Assembly: GCA_036262075.1 (NCBI GenBank)
Contig: DATAJO010000029.1
Coordinates: forward strand, 1-44,494
Reading direction: 5' to 3'
Source: JACDBZ01 sp036262075
GTDB lineage: Bacteria > Chloroflexota > Limnocylindria > QHBO01
DNA length: 44,494 bases
The notes beneath the pieces are model-generated. The model saw only the letters and a program-made list of their open reading frames with translations, did no database searches and had not been told where the DNA came from. Positions 9,085-17,313 of this stretch are shown here, one piece after another; position 1 is the first letter of the stretch; every line of letters starts with the position of its first letter. The position numbers and the translations under genes were made by a program.

Positions 9085-9954
9085 ATGTCCCGCTTCTGCG
9101 CGAACTGCGGTACCGAGGTCGACGAGACCGCGCTGTTCTGCCCGACCTGCGGGCAGCCGATCGACCAGGACGTCGAGGTCGCGATCCCGCCCGCCCCCGC
9201 CTGGCCCGAGCCGGAGCAGCGGAGCGAGCCGGAGCCCGGCTGGGGCGACACCCGTCCGATGGAGCCGCCGGCCGCCGACCGGGACGCACCGGCCGCAGCG
9301 GCGCCGCGCGACGAGCCGGAGGAGGCGGGGCCGTACGCACCGCCGCCGCCGCCGATCGCCCGCCCCTCGGAGCCCGAGCCGTTCGAGCCGGAGCCGATTC
9401 GCCCGGTGAGCGAGCGGCGCTTCGAGGTTCCCGCCGAGCCGGGGGAGCCGGCACCGCGCCCGGAGCGACCCGAGCGGGCCGGCCGGGAGGCGCCCGACGC
9501 CGCGGCCGCCGGGGGCTCCGTGCCGCCCGTGCCAGCCCCACCGGCGGGTCCCGAACGACGGAGCGGGCCCTCGACCGCCTCCAGCCTGCCGGTGACGACG
9601 CCGGTGATGCTCTCGGGATGGCTCATCGGCGTCGGGGCGGCGATCGGCGCCGTCGGCGCGCTCATCGCGCTGTTCGACCGCTTCGGGGCGGCGCTCGACC
9701 TGCTGCTGCTCGTGGCCCTCGCGGCGGTGGCGGCCAGCGTCTTCTTCGCGACCGTGCTGCCGGCGATGCCGCACCTGCGGCTCGCCACCCTGGGCGTCGT
9801 CCTCGTCGCCTTCGGCGTGGCGCTCGATCGGCTGCTCATCGGCGCCGCGGGTGCCGGCGAGCTCCTCCTGTTCCTCGGCACGGCCGCGGCGGTCATCGGC
9901 GTCCTCCTCGTCGAGCTCGGCCGCGACCAGCCGCTGGGTGGCCCGCAGCGCTGA
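9085..9954 (+). CDS. N-terminal zinc-ribbon, proline-rich membrane protein
   Basis: 289 aa. A single zinc ribbon opens the protein, with Cys5, Cys8, Cys19 and Cys22 (FCANCGTEV then LFCPTCGQP). Residues 30-165 are Pro/Glu/Ala-rich and probably disordered. Four hydrophobic helices make up roughly residues 172-280. The layout is the same as its upstream neighbour with one ribbon instead of two, which suggests a related pair. It starts 3 bp after that gene and ends 4 bp before purL, so all three are cotranscribed. Function unknown; no catalytic motif is visible. Confidence 0.75.
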   Translation: MSRFCANCGTEVDETALFCPTCGQPIDQDVEVAIPPAPAWPEPEQRSEPEPGWGDTRPMEPPAADRDAPAAAAPRDEPEEAGPYAPPPPPIARPSEPEPFEPEPIRPVSERRFEVPAEPGEPAPRPERPERAGREAPDAAAAGGSVPPVPAPPAGPERRSGPSTASSLPVTTPVMLSGWLIGVGAAIGAVGALIALFDRFGAALDLLLLVALAAVAASVFFATVLPAMPHLRLATLGVVLVAFGVALDRLLIGAAGAGELLLFLGTAAAVIGVLLVELGRDQPLGGPQR

Positions 9955-9958
9955 CCGC

Positions 9959-12193
9959 ATGACCGTCGCGCCGCCCCCCACCGAGCAGCTGCACGGGCTG
10001 ACGGCCGACGAGTACCAGCGCGTCGTCGAGCTCATCGGCCGCGCGCCGAACGAGGTCGAGCTCGGCATGTTCGGCGCGATGTGGTCCGAGCACTGCGCCT
10101 ACAAGCACTCGCGCCCGCTCCTCGGACGGCTGCCGAACGACGGTCCGGGCGTGCTCGTCGGCCCGGGCGAGAATGCCGGGGCGATCGACATCGGCGACGG
10201 ACTGGCCGTCGTCTTCAAGGTCGAGTCGCACAACCATCCGAGCGCCGTCGAGCCGTACCAGGGCGCCGCCACCGGCGTCGGCGGCATCATCCGCGACATC
10301 TTCACCATGGGCGCCCGGCCGGTCGCGCTCCTGAACTCGCTGCGCTTCGGGCCGCTCGACCCGGATGCCGAGACCGATGCAGGGGCCGCCACGCGCAACC
10401 GCTACCTGTTCGGCGGCGTCGTCGGCGGCATCGCCGGCTACGGCAACTGCATCGGCATTCCCGACGTCGGCGGCGAGGTGACCTTCGACCCGTCGTACAG
10501 CGGCAACCCGCTGGTGAACGCGATGTGCGCCGGGATCGCGCGGCACGACGAGATCACGCTGGCCCGCGCGGCCGGAGCGGGGAACGTGCTCCTGCTCGTC
10601 GGCGCCTCGACCGGCCGCGACGGGATCCAGGGCGCGTCGTTCGCGTCGGCGACGCTCGGCGAGGACCGCGAGGAGCGGCGGCCGGCCGTCCAGGTCGGCA
10701 ACCCGTTCCTCGAGAAGCTGCTCATGGAGGCCTGCCTCGAGCTCGCCCGGGGCGACGCCGTGGTGGCGATGCAGGACCTCGGCGCGGCCGGCCTGACCTG
10801 CGCGCTGGCCGAGCTGACCGCCCGCGGCGGCGTGGGTGCCGAGGTCGACCTCGACGCGGTGCCCCGGCGCGAGGGCGGGCTGACGCCGTACGAGGTGCTC
10901 CTGTCCGAGTCGCAGGAGCGGATGCTGCTCGTCGTGCCGCCGGAGCGCGTGCCGGAGGTCCGCGCCGTGTTCGATCGCTACGAGCTCCACGCCGCCGACA
11001 TCGGCCGCGTGACGGCCGATCCGATGATCGTGGCCCGCGCCGGCGGCGAGGTCGTGTGCCGGCTCGCCGGCCGCTGGCTGGCCGACGACGCGCCACGCTA
11101 CGAGATCGGCGGGGCCGCACCGCCCGACGCTGCGCTCGACCTCGGCCCGCTGGCGCGCGAGCCCGCCACGGCCGCGACGCTGCTGGACCTGCTGGCCTCG
11201 CCGAACGCGCGCGACCGCAAGCCGATCTGGCGCCGCTACGACCACATGAACGGCACGAACACCGTCGTCGGTCCGGGCGCCGGCGACGCGGCCGTGCTGC
11301 GGGTGAAGGGCACCGAGCGCGGCATCGCCCTGGCCATCGACGGACCGGCGCCGGCCCGCATCGGCGTGCTCGATCCGTACCTCGCCGGCGCGAGCGCCGC
11401 CCTCGAGGGCGCGATGAACGTCGCCGCCGGCGGTGCCCGGCCGATCGGCATCACCGACTGCCTGAACTTCGGCTCGCCGGAGACCGACCTCGGCGCGTGG
11501 CAGCTGCGGCGGGCGATCGACGGCATCGCCGCCGCCTGTCGCGCGCTGGGCGTGCCGGTCGTGTCCGGCAACGTCAGCCTCTACAACGAGACGCCCGACG
11601 GGCCGATCCTCCCGACGCCGGTGGTCGGCACCGTCGGCCTGATCGAGGACCGGTCGCGGCGGCACGCCATGACGTGGACGCAAGGTGACGAGCTGTGGCT
11701 CGTCGGCGAGCCGGCGGACGCGCCGGATGCGCTCGCCGCCTCCGAGCTCGCCTGGCGGCGCGGGATGCGCGGCGGACGGCCGTCGCTCGACATCGAGGCC
11801 GCGGCGCGCGTCGTCGCGCTGCTGCCGTCGCTCGCCGGCGTCGCGCGCGGGGTCCACGACCTGTCGGTCGGCGGGCTCGGGGTGGCACTGGCCCGGATGG
11901 CGATCGCCTCGGGCAGCGGCGCGAGCGTCGAGCTGCGCACCGAGACCCCGACCGCGGCGCTGTTCGGGGAGCGGGCCGGTCGGGCGCTCCTCGGCGTGCC
12001 GCGGGAGGCGACCGAGGAGCTTCGCCGCGCGCTGGCCGAGTACGGCGTGCCCGGGGAGCGCATCGGCAGCATCGGCGGGGACGCGCTGACGCTCGAGGCG
12101 GGACCCAAGCGGCTGCGGCTGAGCCTGGACGAGCTGGCGGCCGCCTGGCGAACGCCGTTCGACGCTGGCGCGGGAGCGGCCCCGCCGGCCTGA
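9959..12193 (+). CDS. purL: FGAM synthase large subunit PurL (short, PurS/PurQ-dependent type)
   Basis: 744 aa, the short PurL that works with separate PurS and PurQ. Converts FGAR to FGAM with ATP and ammonia. The N-terminus has ELGMFGAMWSEHCAYKHSRPLL with the catalytic His; FKVESHNHPSAVEPYQGAATGVGGIIRDIFTMGARPVAL is the nucleotide-binding segment, and the second half repeats the PurM-like fold (AVGGARPIGITDCLNFGSPE-like, then SGNVSLYNE). The start at 9959 gives the family N-terminus and lies 4 bp after the zinc-ribbon gene. It ends tail-to-tail, 18 bp from the GGDEF/HD-GYP gene. Confidence 0.96.
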   Translation: MTVAPPPTEQLHGLTADEYQRVVELIGRAPNEVELGMFGAMWSEHCAYKHSRPLLGRLPNDGPGVLVGPGENAGAIDIGDGLAVVFKVESHNHPSAVEPYQGAATGVGGIIRDIFTMGARPVALLNSLRFGPLDPDAETDAGAATRNRYLFGGVVGGIAGYGNCIGIPDVGGEVTFDPSYSGNPLVNAMCAGIARHDEITLARAAGAGNVLLLVGASTGRDGIQGASFASATLGEDREERRPAVQVGNPFLEKLLMEACLELARGDAVVAMQDLGAAGLTCALAELTARGGVGAEVDLDAVPRREGGLTPYEVLLSESQERMLLVVPPERVPEVRAVFDRYELHAADIGRVTADPMIVARAGGEVVCRLAGRWLADDAPRYEIGGAAPPDAALDLGPLAREPATAATLLDLLASPNARDRKPIWRRYDHMNGTNTVVGPGAGDAAVLRVKGTERGIALAIDGPAPARIGVLDPYLAGASAALEGAMNVAAGGARPIGITDCLNFGSPETDLGAWQLRRAIDGIAAACRALGVPVVSGNVSLYNETPDGPILPTPVVGTVGLIEDRSRRHAMTWTQGDELWLVGEPADAPDALAASELAWRRGMRGGRPSLDIEAAARVVALLPSLAGVARGVHDLSVGGLGVALARMAIASGSGASVELRTETPTAALFGERAGRALLGVPREATEELRRALAEYGVPGERIGSIGGDALTLEAGPKRLRLSLDELAAAWRTPFDAGAGAAPPA

Positions 12194-12211
12194 CCCGGGC
12201 AGCCGGGGCGA

Positions 12212-13891
12212 TCAGGACCGGGCGGAGCGCTCCTCGCGTGAGGCGCTGGCGCGGCGCCGCGCGCGCGGCCGCGGCGCATCGGTCGAGCCCATCAGGCTGG
12301 ACGCGATCTCGGCCACGGCCGGGACGTCGAGCCGGGTGAGCCCGCCGCGGGCGCGCTCGTGGAGGCGGTAGACCTCCTCCAGCCCGTCGGGCGGCACGCC
12401 GTCGGCGTAGACGGTGCAGAACACGTCGACCACGGTCGGGTCGAACTGGGTGCCGGCGTGCCGGCGCAGCTCGGCGAGCGCCTCCTCATGGGTCAGGGCC
12501 GACTTGTACGGGCGGTCGTGGACCATGGCGTGGTACGCGTCGGCGACCGACACGATCCGCGCGCCGATCGGGATCTCGTTGCCGCGCAGGCCGTGCGGGT
12601 AGCCGCCGCCGTTGAAGCGCTCGTGGTGGTGGAGGACGACCGGGATCGCCTCGCGCAGGCTCGACGCCTGCTCGAGGATGATCTGGCCGACGCGCGGGTG
12701 CTCGCCGATCGCCTGCCACTCGGCGTCCGACAGCCGGGCCGGCTTGTCGAGGATCTCCTCCGGCACGGCGATCTTGCCGAGGTCGTGGAGCAGCGCGGCG
12801 ATGCGGATGCGCTGGATCTCCTCGCGGCTCAGCCCCATCTCGAGGCCGATGCCGGTGGCGAGCGAGGCGATCATGTCCGACGGCCGGCCCCGGTGGTGCG
12901 GCTGCGGGGCGAGGACCGAGGCGAGCGCCTGGGTCGCGGTGTCCGACGCCCACTGGCCGATGGCGGTCGCCCGCTCGCGGCGGCTGGGCGAGATCGGCGC
13001 GCGGCGGACCGGGGCCTCGTCGTCGAGCTCCCGGAAGAGGTAGGTGCGGTTGCGGCCGAGCGACTTCGCGGCGTACATCGCGGCGTCGGCGCGGTCGACG
13101 AGCATGTCGATCTGGAGCTCCGACCCGCGGCCGCCGGCGACGCCGACCGAGATCGTGACCTTCATCGGCTCACCGTCCACCACGATCGGCTGGCGGGCGA
13201 CGAGCATGCGCAGCTCCTCGGCGACCTGGACCGCGTCCTCGGGGAGCGTCTCGGGCAGGATGAGCATGAACTCCTCGCCGCCGTAGCGGCCGAACAGGTC
13301 GCTCACCCGCACCGATTCGCTGAGCAGCCGCGCGACCTCGCGCAGGACGACGTCGCCGGTGTTGTGGCCGAAGGAGTCGTTGATCGGCTTGAAGCGGTCG
13401 ATGTCGATGAACGCCAGCGACAGCGGCTTGTAGTGCCGCGTCGCGCGCTCGATCTCGCGACCCAGCGTGGTGAGCAGCGTCTCGCGGTTGGCGACGCCGG
13501 TGAGCCGGTCCTGCGTGGCCCGCACCTCGGTCTGGACGAAGGCGCCGGACGTCGCGTTCAGCGCCCGGGCCAGGCGCCGCTCGGCGGGGATGCCCGACTC
13601 GCGGATGTGCGGCAGCGCGTTGCTGCCGATCGTGCGCTCGAGCACGGATGCGATCCGGCTCAGGCGCCAGCCCATGTAGCTCCAGCCGAGGAGGGCCATC
13701 GTCGTCATGCCGCCAAGCGCCCCCACGCCCAGCACCATCGTCATCTGGGTTCGGACCTCGGGCTCCAGGTGCACCTCCACGGCCAGCCAGGTCGTGACGA
13801 CGGCGGCGATCGCGAGTGGTGCGAGGAAGCCGAGTGCGCGAAGGAAGAGGAGCACGGGCGGATCATGGCCGCCCGGTCCCATCGCCACCAT
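12212..13891 (-). CDS. Membrane-anchored GGDEF plus HD-GYP cyclic-di-GMP turnover protein
   Basis: About 559 aa. Two N-terminal membrane helices (about residues 12-32 and 42-65) lead into a GGDEF domain with GGEEF at 204-208 and an inhibitory RxxD site (RVSD) five residues before it, so a product-inhibited active diguanylate cyclase is expected. A C-terminal HD-GYP domain has HDLGK (His369, Asp370), GEHP, and HHERFNGGGYPHG with the GYP element, so a phosphodiesterase is also expected. Both activities appear intact. A basic tail rich in Arg and Ser ends the protein. The start is uncertain: ATG at 13891 or 13882, or further upstream; 13891 keeps it clear of the purF promoter. It is inverted between purL and purF. 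Confidence 0.88.
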   Translation of the reverse strand: MVAMGPGGHDPPVLLFLRALGFLAPLAIAAVVTTWLAVEVHLEPEVRTQMTMVLGVGALGGMTTMALLGWSYMGWRLSRIASVLERTIGSNALPHIRESGIPAERRLARALNATSGAFVQTEVRATQDRLTGVANRETLLTTLGREIERATRHYKPLSLAFIDIDRFKPINDSFGHNTGDVVLREVARLLSESVRVSDLFGRYGGEEFMLILPETLPEDAVQVAEELRMLVARQPIVVDGEPMKVTISVGVAGGRGSELQIDMLVDRADAAMYAAKSLGRNRTYLFRELDDEAPVRRAPISPSRRERATAIGQWASDTATQALASVLAPQPHHRGRPSDMIASLATGIGLEMGLSREEIQRIRIAALLHDLGKIAVPEEILDKPARLSDAEWQAIGEHPRVGQIILEQASSLREAIPVVLHHHERFNGGGYPHGLRGNEIPIGARIVSVADAYHAMVHDRPYKSALTHEEALAELRRHAGTQFDPTVVDVFCTVYADGVPPDGLEEVYRLHERARGGLTRLDVPAVAEIASSLMGSTDAPRPRARRRASASREERSARS

Positions 13892-14028
13892 GGGTCGATG
13901 GTCCCGCGGTGACGGCTGGAACCGACGGCGAAACGGCATTTCTGCCGGTGGTGCGGATCGGTGCAGTACCCGGCCGGTACCTTCGCCCGCGGTGTCGCGT
14001 CGTCCGGCCCGGGTCCGCCGGACGCGGC

Positions 14029-14034
14029 TATCAT
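14029..14034 (+). promoter_or_regulatory. Putative -10 box of the purF transcript (TATCAT)
   Basis: TATCAT ends 6 nt before a GTG at 14041 that opens an 11-codon ORF running into purF. Spacing matches the leaderless starts of the window. It lies at the 3' end of the 149-bp divergent gap between the cyclic-di-GMP gene and purF. I see no clear -35 box. Confidence 0.5.
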
Positions 14035-14040
14035 GGCCCC

Positions 14041-14076
14041 GTGGCCCGGCCCCTGCGCCCCGCGATTCCTCGGTGA
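14041..14076 (+). CDS. Putative leaderless 11-residue upstream peptide overlapping purF
   Basis: GTG start, sequence MARPLRPAIPR (initiator Val codon read as Met), stop TGA at 14074-14076. The stop overlaps the purF GTG (14073-14075) as GTGA. It starts 6 nt after a TATCAT hexamer, so the mRNA would begin at or next to the GTG. The purF start itself has no Shine-Dalgarno sequence, so purF may be translated by reinitiation after this peptide. A leader-peptide control role is only inference; there is no obvious run of regulatory codons beyond three Pro and three Arg. Conservation in relatives would decide whether it is real. Confidence 0.4.
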   Translation: MARPLRPAIPR

Positions 14077-15560
14077 CCGCGCGTCGTCCGATCCCCATCC
14101 CCGCGGCGTCGCCCGACGCCATCGCCACGTACCAGCCGCACGGGCCACGCGAGGAGTGCGGCGTCGTCGGCGTCTGGGGCCCCGGCGCCCCGCTGGCGCG
14201 GCTGACGTACCTCGGGCTCCACGCCCTCCAGCACCGCGGCCAGGAGTCGGCCGGCATCGCCGTCAGCGACGGGCAGCGCCTCTCGCTCCACAAGCGCCTC
14301 GGGCTCGTGGCCAGCGTCTTCGACGAGGAGGCGCTCCTGCGGCTCGAGGAGGGCGACGGGTCGGCGCCGGCGGTCGCGGCCATCGGCCACACCCGCTACA
14401 GCACGACCGGCTCGAACACGCTGCCCAACGTCCAGCCGGTGTACGCGGCCACCGACCGCGGCGAGCTCATGCTCGGCCACAACGGCAACCTCACCAACGC
14501 CCGCTGGCTGCGCGACGAGCTGAGCGAGCAGGGCGTCGAGTTCGCCTCGGCCTCCGACACCGAGGTGCTCGCCAAGCTCATCGCCCATGCGCCGGGCCGG
14601 ACGTGGGCGCAGCGCGTCGACCACGCCTTCCATCGCGCCACCGGCGCGTTCACGTTCACGATGCTCACCGCCGACGCGCTCGTCGCGGCCCGCGACCCGA
14701 TCGGCTTCCGCCCGCTCGCCCTCGGCCGCCTGCCGGGCGGCGGCTGGGCGGTGGCCAGCGAGAGCGCCGCGCTCGACGCGATGGGCGCGCGCTTCGTGCG
14801 CGACCTGGAGGCCGGCGAGGTGCTCACGATCACGGCCGACGGCGTCGACTCGCACCGTTCGACGCGCTCCACCCCGAGCCGCGAGAAGCTGTGCGTGTTC
14901 GAGTACGTCTACCTCGCGCGGCCGGACAGCGTCATCGACGGGCGGCTCCTGTACGAGGCGCGGCTCGAGATGGGCCGCGAGCTGGCCCGCGAGCACCCGG
15001 CCGATGCGGACCTCGTCATCGCCGTGCCCGACTCGGCCGTACCAGCCGCCATCGGCTACGCGGAGCAGGCCGCGCTGCCGTATCGCGAGGGCCTCATCAA
15101 GTCGCGCTACGTCGGACGGACGTTCATCCAGCCGATGCAGCGCTCGCGCGACGAGGCGGTGCGCCTGAAGTTCAACCCGCTGCCCGAGCTCCTGGCCGGC
15201 AAGCGCGTCGTCGTCGTCGACGACTCGATCGTGCGCGGCACGACCACGACGCCCATCGTGGCCATGCTCCGTCGCGCCGGGGCGGCCGAGGTCCACGTTC
15301 GCATCCACTCGCCCGAGATGCGCCACCCGTGCTACATGGGCGTCGACACCGGGCGGCGCGACGAGCTCATCGCCGCCACCCATTCGACCGAGGAGATCCG
15401 GCGCGCGATCGGCGCCGACTCGCTCGGCTACCTGTCGCGCGAGGGGCTGCTGCGGGCGGTCGGCGTGAAGCCCGAGGCGCGCTGCACCGCCTGCTTCGAC
15501 GGCGCCTACCCGACCGACGTGCCGCTCGAGCTGGACAAGCTCGCCCTCGAGCGCCGATGA
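14073..15560 (+). CDS. purF: Amidophosphoribosyltransferase
   Basis: 495 aa. First committed purine step: PRPP plus glutamine to phosphoribosylamine. The catalytic Cys of the N-terminal-nucleophile glutaminase is residue 29 in EECGVVGVW, so a 28-residue propeptide is expected to be removed. HALQHRGQESAGIA and GHTRYSTTG are glutaminase signatures; the PRPP loop VVVVDDSIVRGTTT is at about residues 378-391. Cys residues in LCVFEY, HPCYMG and ARCTACF match the [4Fe-4S] cluster ligands of the Bacillus-type enzyme. The start GTG overlaps the stop of an 11-codon upstream ORF. It ends inside a small repeat array shared with purM. Confidence 0.95.
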   Translation: MTARRPIPIPAASPDAIATYQPHGPREECGVVGVWGPGAPLARLTYLGLHALQHRGQESAGIAVSDGQRLSLHKRLGLVASVFDEEALLRLEEGDGSAPAVAAIGHTRYSTTGSNTLPNVQPVYAATDRGELMLGHNGNLTNARWLRDELSEQGVEFASASDTEVLAKLIAHAPGRTWAQRVDHAFHRATGAFTFTMLTADALVAARDPIGFRPLALGRLPGGGWAVASESAALDAMGARFVRDLEAGEVLTITADGVDSHRSTRSTPSREKLCVFEYVYLARPDSVIDGRLLYEARLEMGRELAREHPADADLVIAVPDSAVPAAIGYAEQAALPYREGLIKSRYVGRTFIQPMQRSRDEAVRLKFNPLPELLAGKRVVVVDDSIVRGTTTTPIVAMLRRAGAAEVHVRIHSPEMRHPCYMGVDTGRRDELIAATHSTEEIRRAIGADSLGYLSREGLLRAVGVKPEARCTACFDGAYPTDVPLELDKLALERR

Positions 15561-15594
15561 GCCGATGAGCCGCACGAGCCGCACGAGCCGATGA
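15553..15594 (+). repeat. Five-unit tandem repeat spanning the purF stop and purM start
   Basis: Head-to-tail units of 8, 8, 9, 9 and 8 bp: GCCGATGA twice, GCCGCACGA twice, GCCGATGA once. The purF stop (15558-15560) lies in unit 1 and the purM ATG (15591) in unit 5. Unit 1 alone would give an ATGA purF-purM overlap, the junction type used elsewhere in the cluster. The units look like slippage copies that pushed purM 30 bp away. An ATG at 15565 opens a 9-codon frame (MSRTSRTSR) whose stop overlaps the purM start. Confidence 0.8.
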
Positions 15595-16625
15595 GCGCGC
15601 CGCGCACGTACCGCGATGCCGGGGTCGACGTCGGCGAGGCCGAGCGCGCCGTCGAGCGCATCGCCCGGGCGGCGGCGGCCACGCTGACGCCCGCCGTGCT
15701 CGGCGGGATCGGCGGCTTCGGCGGCCTGTTCCGCTTCGAGCCGTCGACCTACCCCGATCCCGTGCTCGTCAGCAGCACCGATGGCGTGGGCACGAAGCTC
15801 AAGGTCGCGATCACGCTCGGCCGCCACGACACGATCGGCATCGACGTCGTCAACGCGGTCCTCGACGACATCGTGGTCAGTGGCGCCGACCCGCTGTTCT
15901 TCCTCGACTATGTCGGCATCGGCGACCTGCGCGCCGAGGTCGTCGAGGAGATCGTCGGTGGCGTGGCGGCCGGCTGCGCCGCGGCCGGCATCCCGCTCAT
16001 CGGCGGCGAGACGGCCCAGATGCCGGACGTCTATGCCGGCGACGACCTGGACCTCGTCGGCTTCGCGGTCGGCGTCGTGGCCCGCGCGGACCTCATCGAC
16101 GGGTCGGGCGTGCGGGTCGGCGACGTCCTCATCGGCCTGCCGTCGAGCGGCCTCCACACCAACGGCTACACGCTCGCGCGCCGGGTGCTCGGGCCGGAGA
16201 CCTGGACCCGGCCGATGCCGGACGGCGGCCGCACCATCGGCGAGGCGCTGCTCGAGCCGCATCGGTCCTACCTCGACGAGGTTCGCGCCCTGCGGCGCGC
16301 GCTGCGCGAGGCCGGCGGCGACCTGCTCGCGCTGGCCCATATCACCGGCGGCGGCTGGGAGGGCAACGTGCCGCGCACGCTGCCGCCGGGGCTGGGCGTC
16401 GAGGTCGACGTCGGCTCGTGGCCGGTGCCGCGGATCTTCAGCCTCATCCAGGCCGGCGGCGACATCGCCGACGGCGAGATGGTCCGGACGTTCAACCTCG
16501 GCATCGGCATGACGGCGGTCGTGCCGGCCGCGCTCGCCGACGCGGCGCTCGCCGCGGTGCCCGACGCCTGCCGCATCGGCCGCGTGGTCGAGGCCGCCGA
16601 TGGGCCGCGCGTCCGCTTCGTCTGA
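15591..16625 (+). CDS. purM: Phosphoribosylformylglycinamidine cyclo-ligase (AIR synthetase)
   Basis: 344 aa, normal length. Closes FGAM to AIR with ATP. It begins TYRDAGVDVGEAERAVERI, the usual Y..AGVD...G......I opening, and contains STDGVGTKLKVA, GADPLFFLDYVG, GGETAQMPDVY and GLPSSGLHTNGYTLARRV, all diagnostic for PurM. HITGGGWEGNVPRTLP is the C-terminal signature. The ATG sits in the last unit of the short repeat array; translational coupling to purF through the repeats is possible. purN follows after 16 bp. Confidence 0.96.
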   Translation: MSAPRTYRDAGVDVGEAERAVERIARAAAATLTPAVLGGIGGFGGLFRFEPSTYPDPVLVSSTDGVGTKLKVAITLGRHDTIGIDVVNAVLDDIVVSGADPLFFLDYVGIGDLRAEVVEEIVGGVAAGCAAAGIPLIGGETAQMPDVYAGDDLDLVGFAVGVVARADLIDGSGVRVGDVLIGLPSSGLHTNGYTLARRVLGPETWTRPMPDGGRTIGEALLEPHRSYLDEVRALRRALREAGGDLLALAHITGGGWEGNVPRTLPPGLGVEVDVGSWPVPRIFSLIQAGGDIADGEMVRTFNLGIGMTAVVPAALADAALAAVPDACRIGRVVEAADGPRVRFV

Positions 16626-16641
16626 CCCGGCGCGCTCGGCG

Positions 16642-17217
16642 ATGCGACTCGGTGTCCTCGTCTCCGGCCGCGGCTCGAACCTCGAGGCGCTGCTGCGGGC
16701 CGGGCTCGACGTGGCGCTCGTCGTCTCGAACCGTCCGGGCGTACGGGCCCTGGAGGTCGCTGCCTCGCACGGTGTCTCGTCGCTGGTCCTCCGGCGCGCC
16801 GACTTCGCCGATGCCGCCGCGCGCGACGAGGCGATCGGCCGGGCGCTGCGCGCGGCGGGGGTGGAGCTCGCCGTGCTGGCCGGCTACGACCAGCTGCTGC
16901 GCCCGCCGTTCTTCACCGCCTTCGGCGGCCGGGCGATCAACATCCACCCCAGCCTGCTGCCGGCCCATGGCGGGCGCGGCATGGTGGGGCTGGCCGTGCA
17001 TCGGTCGGTCATCGCCGCCGGCGACCGGGTGACGGGAGCCACGGTCCACGAGGTCACCGCCGCCCTCGACGCCGGGCCGATCCTGGCCCAGGTCCGCGTC
17101 CCGGTCGAGCCGGGCGACGATCCGGAGACGCTCGGGGCGCGCGTCCTCGTCGAGGAGCACCGCCTCCTCGTCGCGACCGTCCGGTCGCTCGCGGACGGTG
17201 CGAGCGCCCACCGCTAG
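16642..17217 (+). CDS. purN: Phosphoribosylglycinamide formyltransferase (GAR transformylase)
   Basis: 191 aa. Transfers the formyl group from 10-formyl-tetrahydrofolate to GAR. The N-terminus MRLGVLVSGRGSNLEAL is the phosphate-binding loop. The catalytic Asn-His pair is in INIHPSLLPAHGG, and TVHEVTAALDAGPI carries the conserved Asp. The ATG at 16642 matches the family N-terminus; an in-frame ATG at 16600 lies inside purM. It is the last purine gene of the window. No purH follows, so the bifunctional AICAR transformylase/IMP cyclohydrolase must be encoded elsewhere. Confidence 0.94.
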   Translation: MRLGVLVSGRGSNLEALLRAGLDVALVVSNRPGVRALEVAASHGVSSLVLRRADFADAAARDEAIGRALRAAGVELAVLAGYDQLLRPPFFTAFGGRAINIHPSLLPAHGGRGMVGLAVHRSVIAAGDRVTGATVHEVTAALDAGPILAQVRVPVEPGDDPETLGARVLVEEHRLLVATVRSLADGASAHR

Positions 17218-17232
17218 ATCGGTGCGGTGAGG

Positions 17233-17258
17233 TTGGCAGGCACGATGCGTGCTACCCT
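17233..17258 (+). promoter_or_regulatory. Possible promoter (TTGGCA, 14 bp, TACCCT) of the double-zinc-ribbon gene
   Basis: TTGGCA at 17233-17238 and TACCCT at 17253-17258 are separated by 14 bp, shorter than the usual 16-18. The predicted transcript would have a leader of about 50 nt before the ATG at 17314. It is in the 96-bp gap after purN. Confidence 0.3.
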
Positions 17259-17313
17259 TCCCGGGCGCGACGACGGCGCGACAATCCCGCACTGAGGCCG
17301 ACGGACCGGGTAG

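Noticed and set aside
12194..12211. Terminator between purL and the GGDEF/HD-GYP gene
   Set aside because: The 18-bp gap holds no stem with a T-run.
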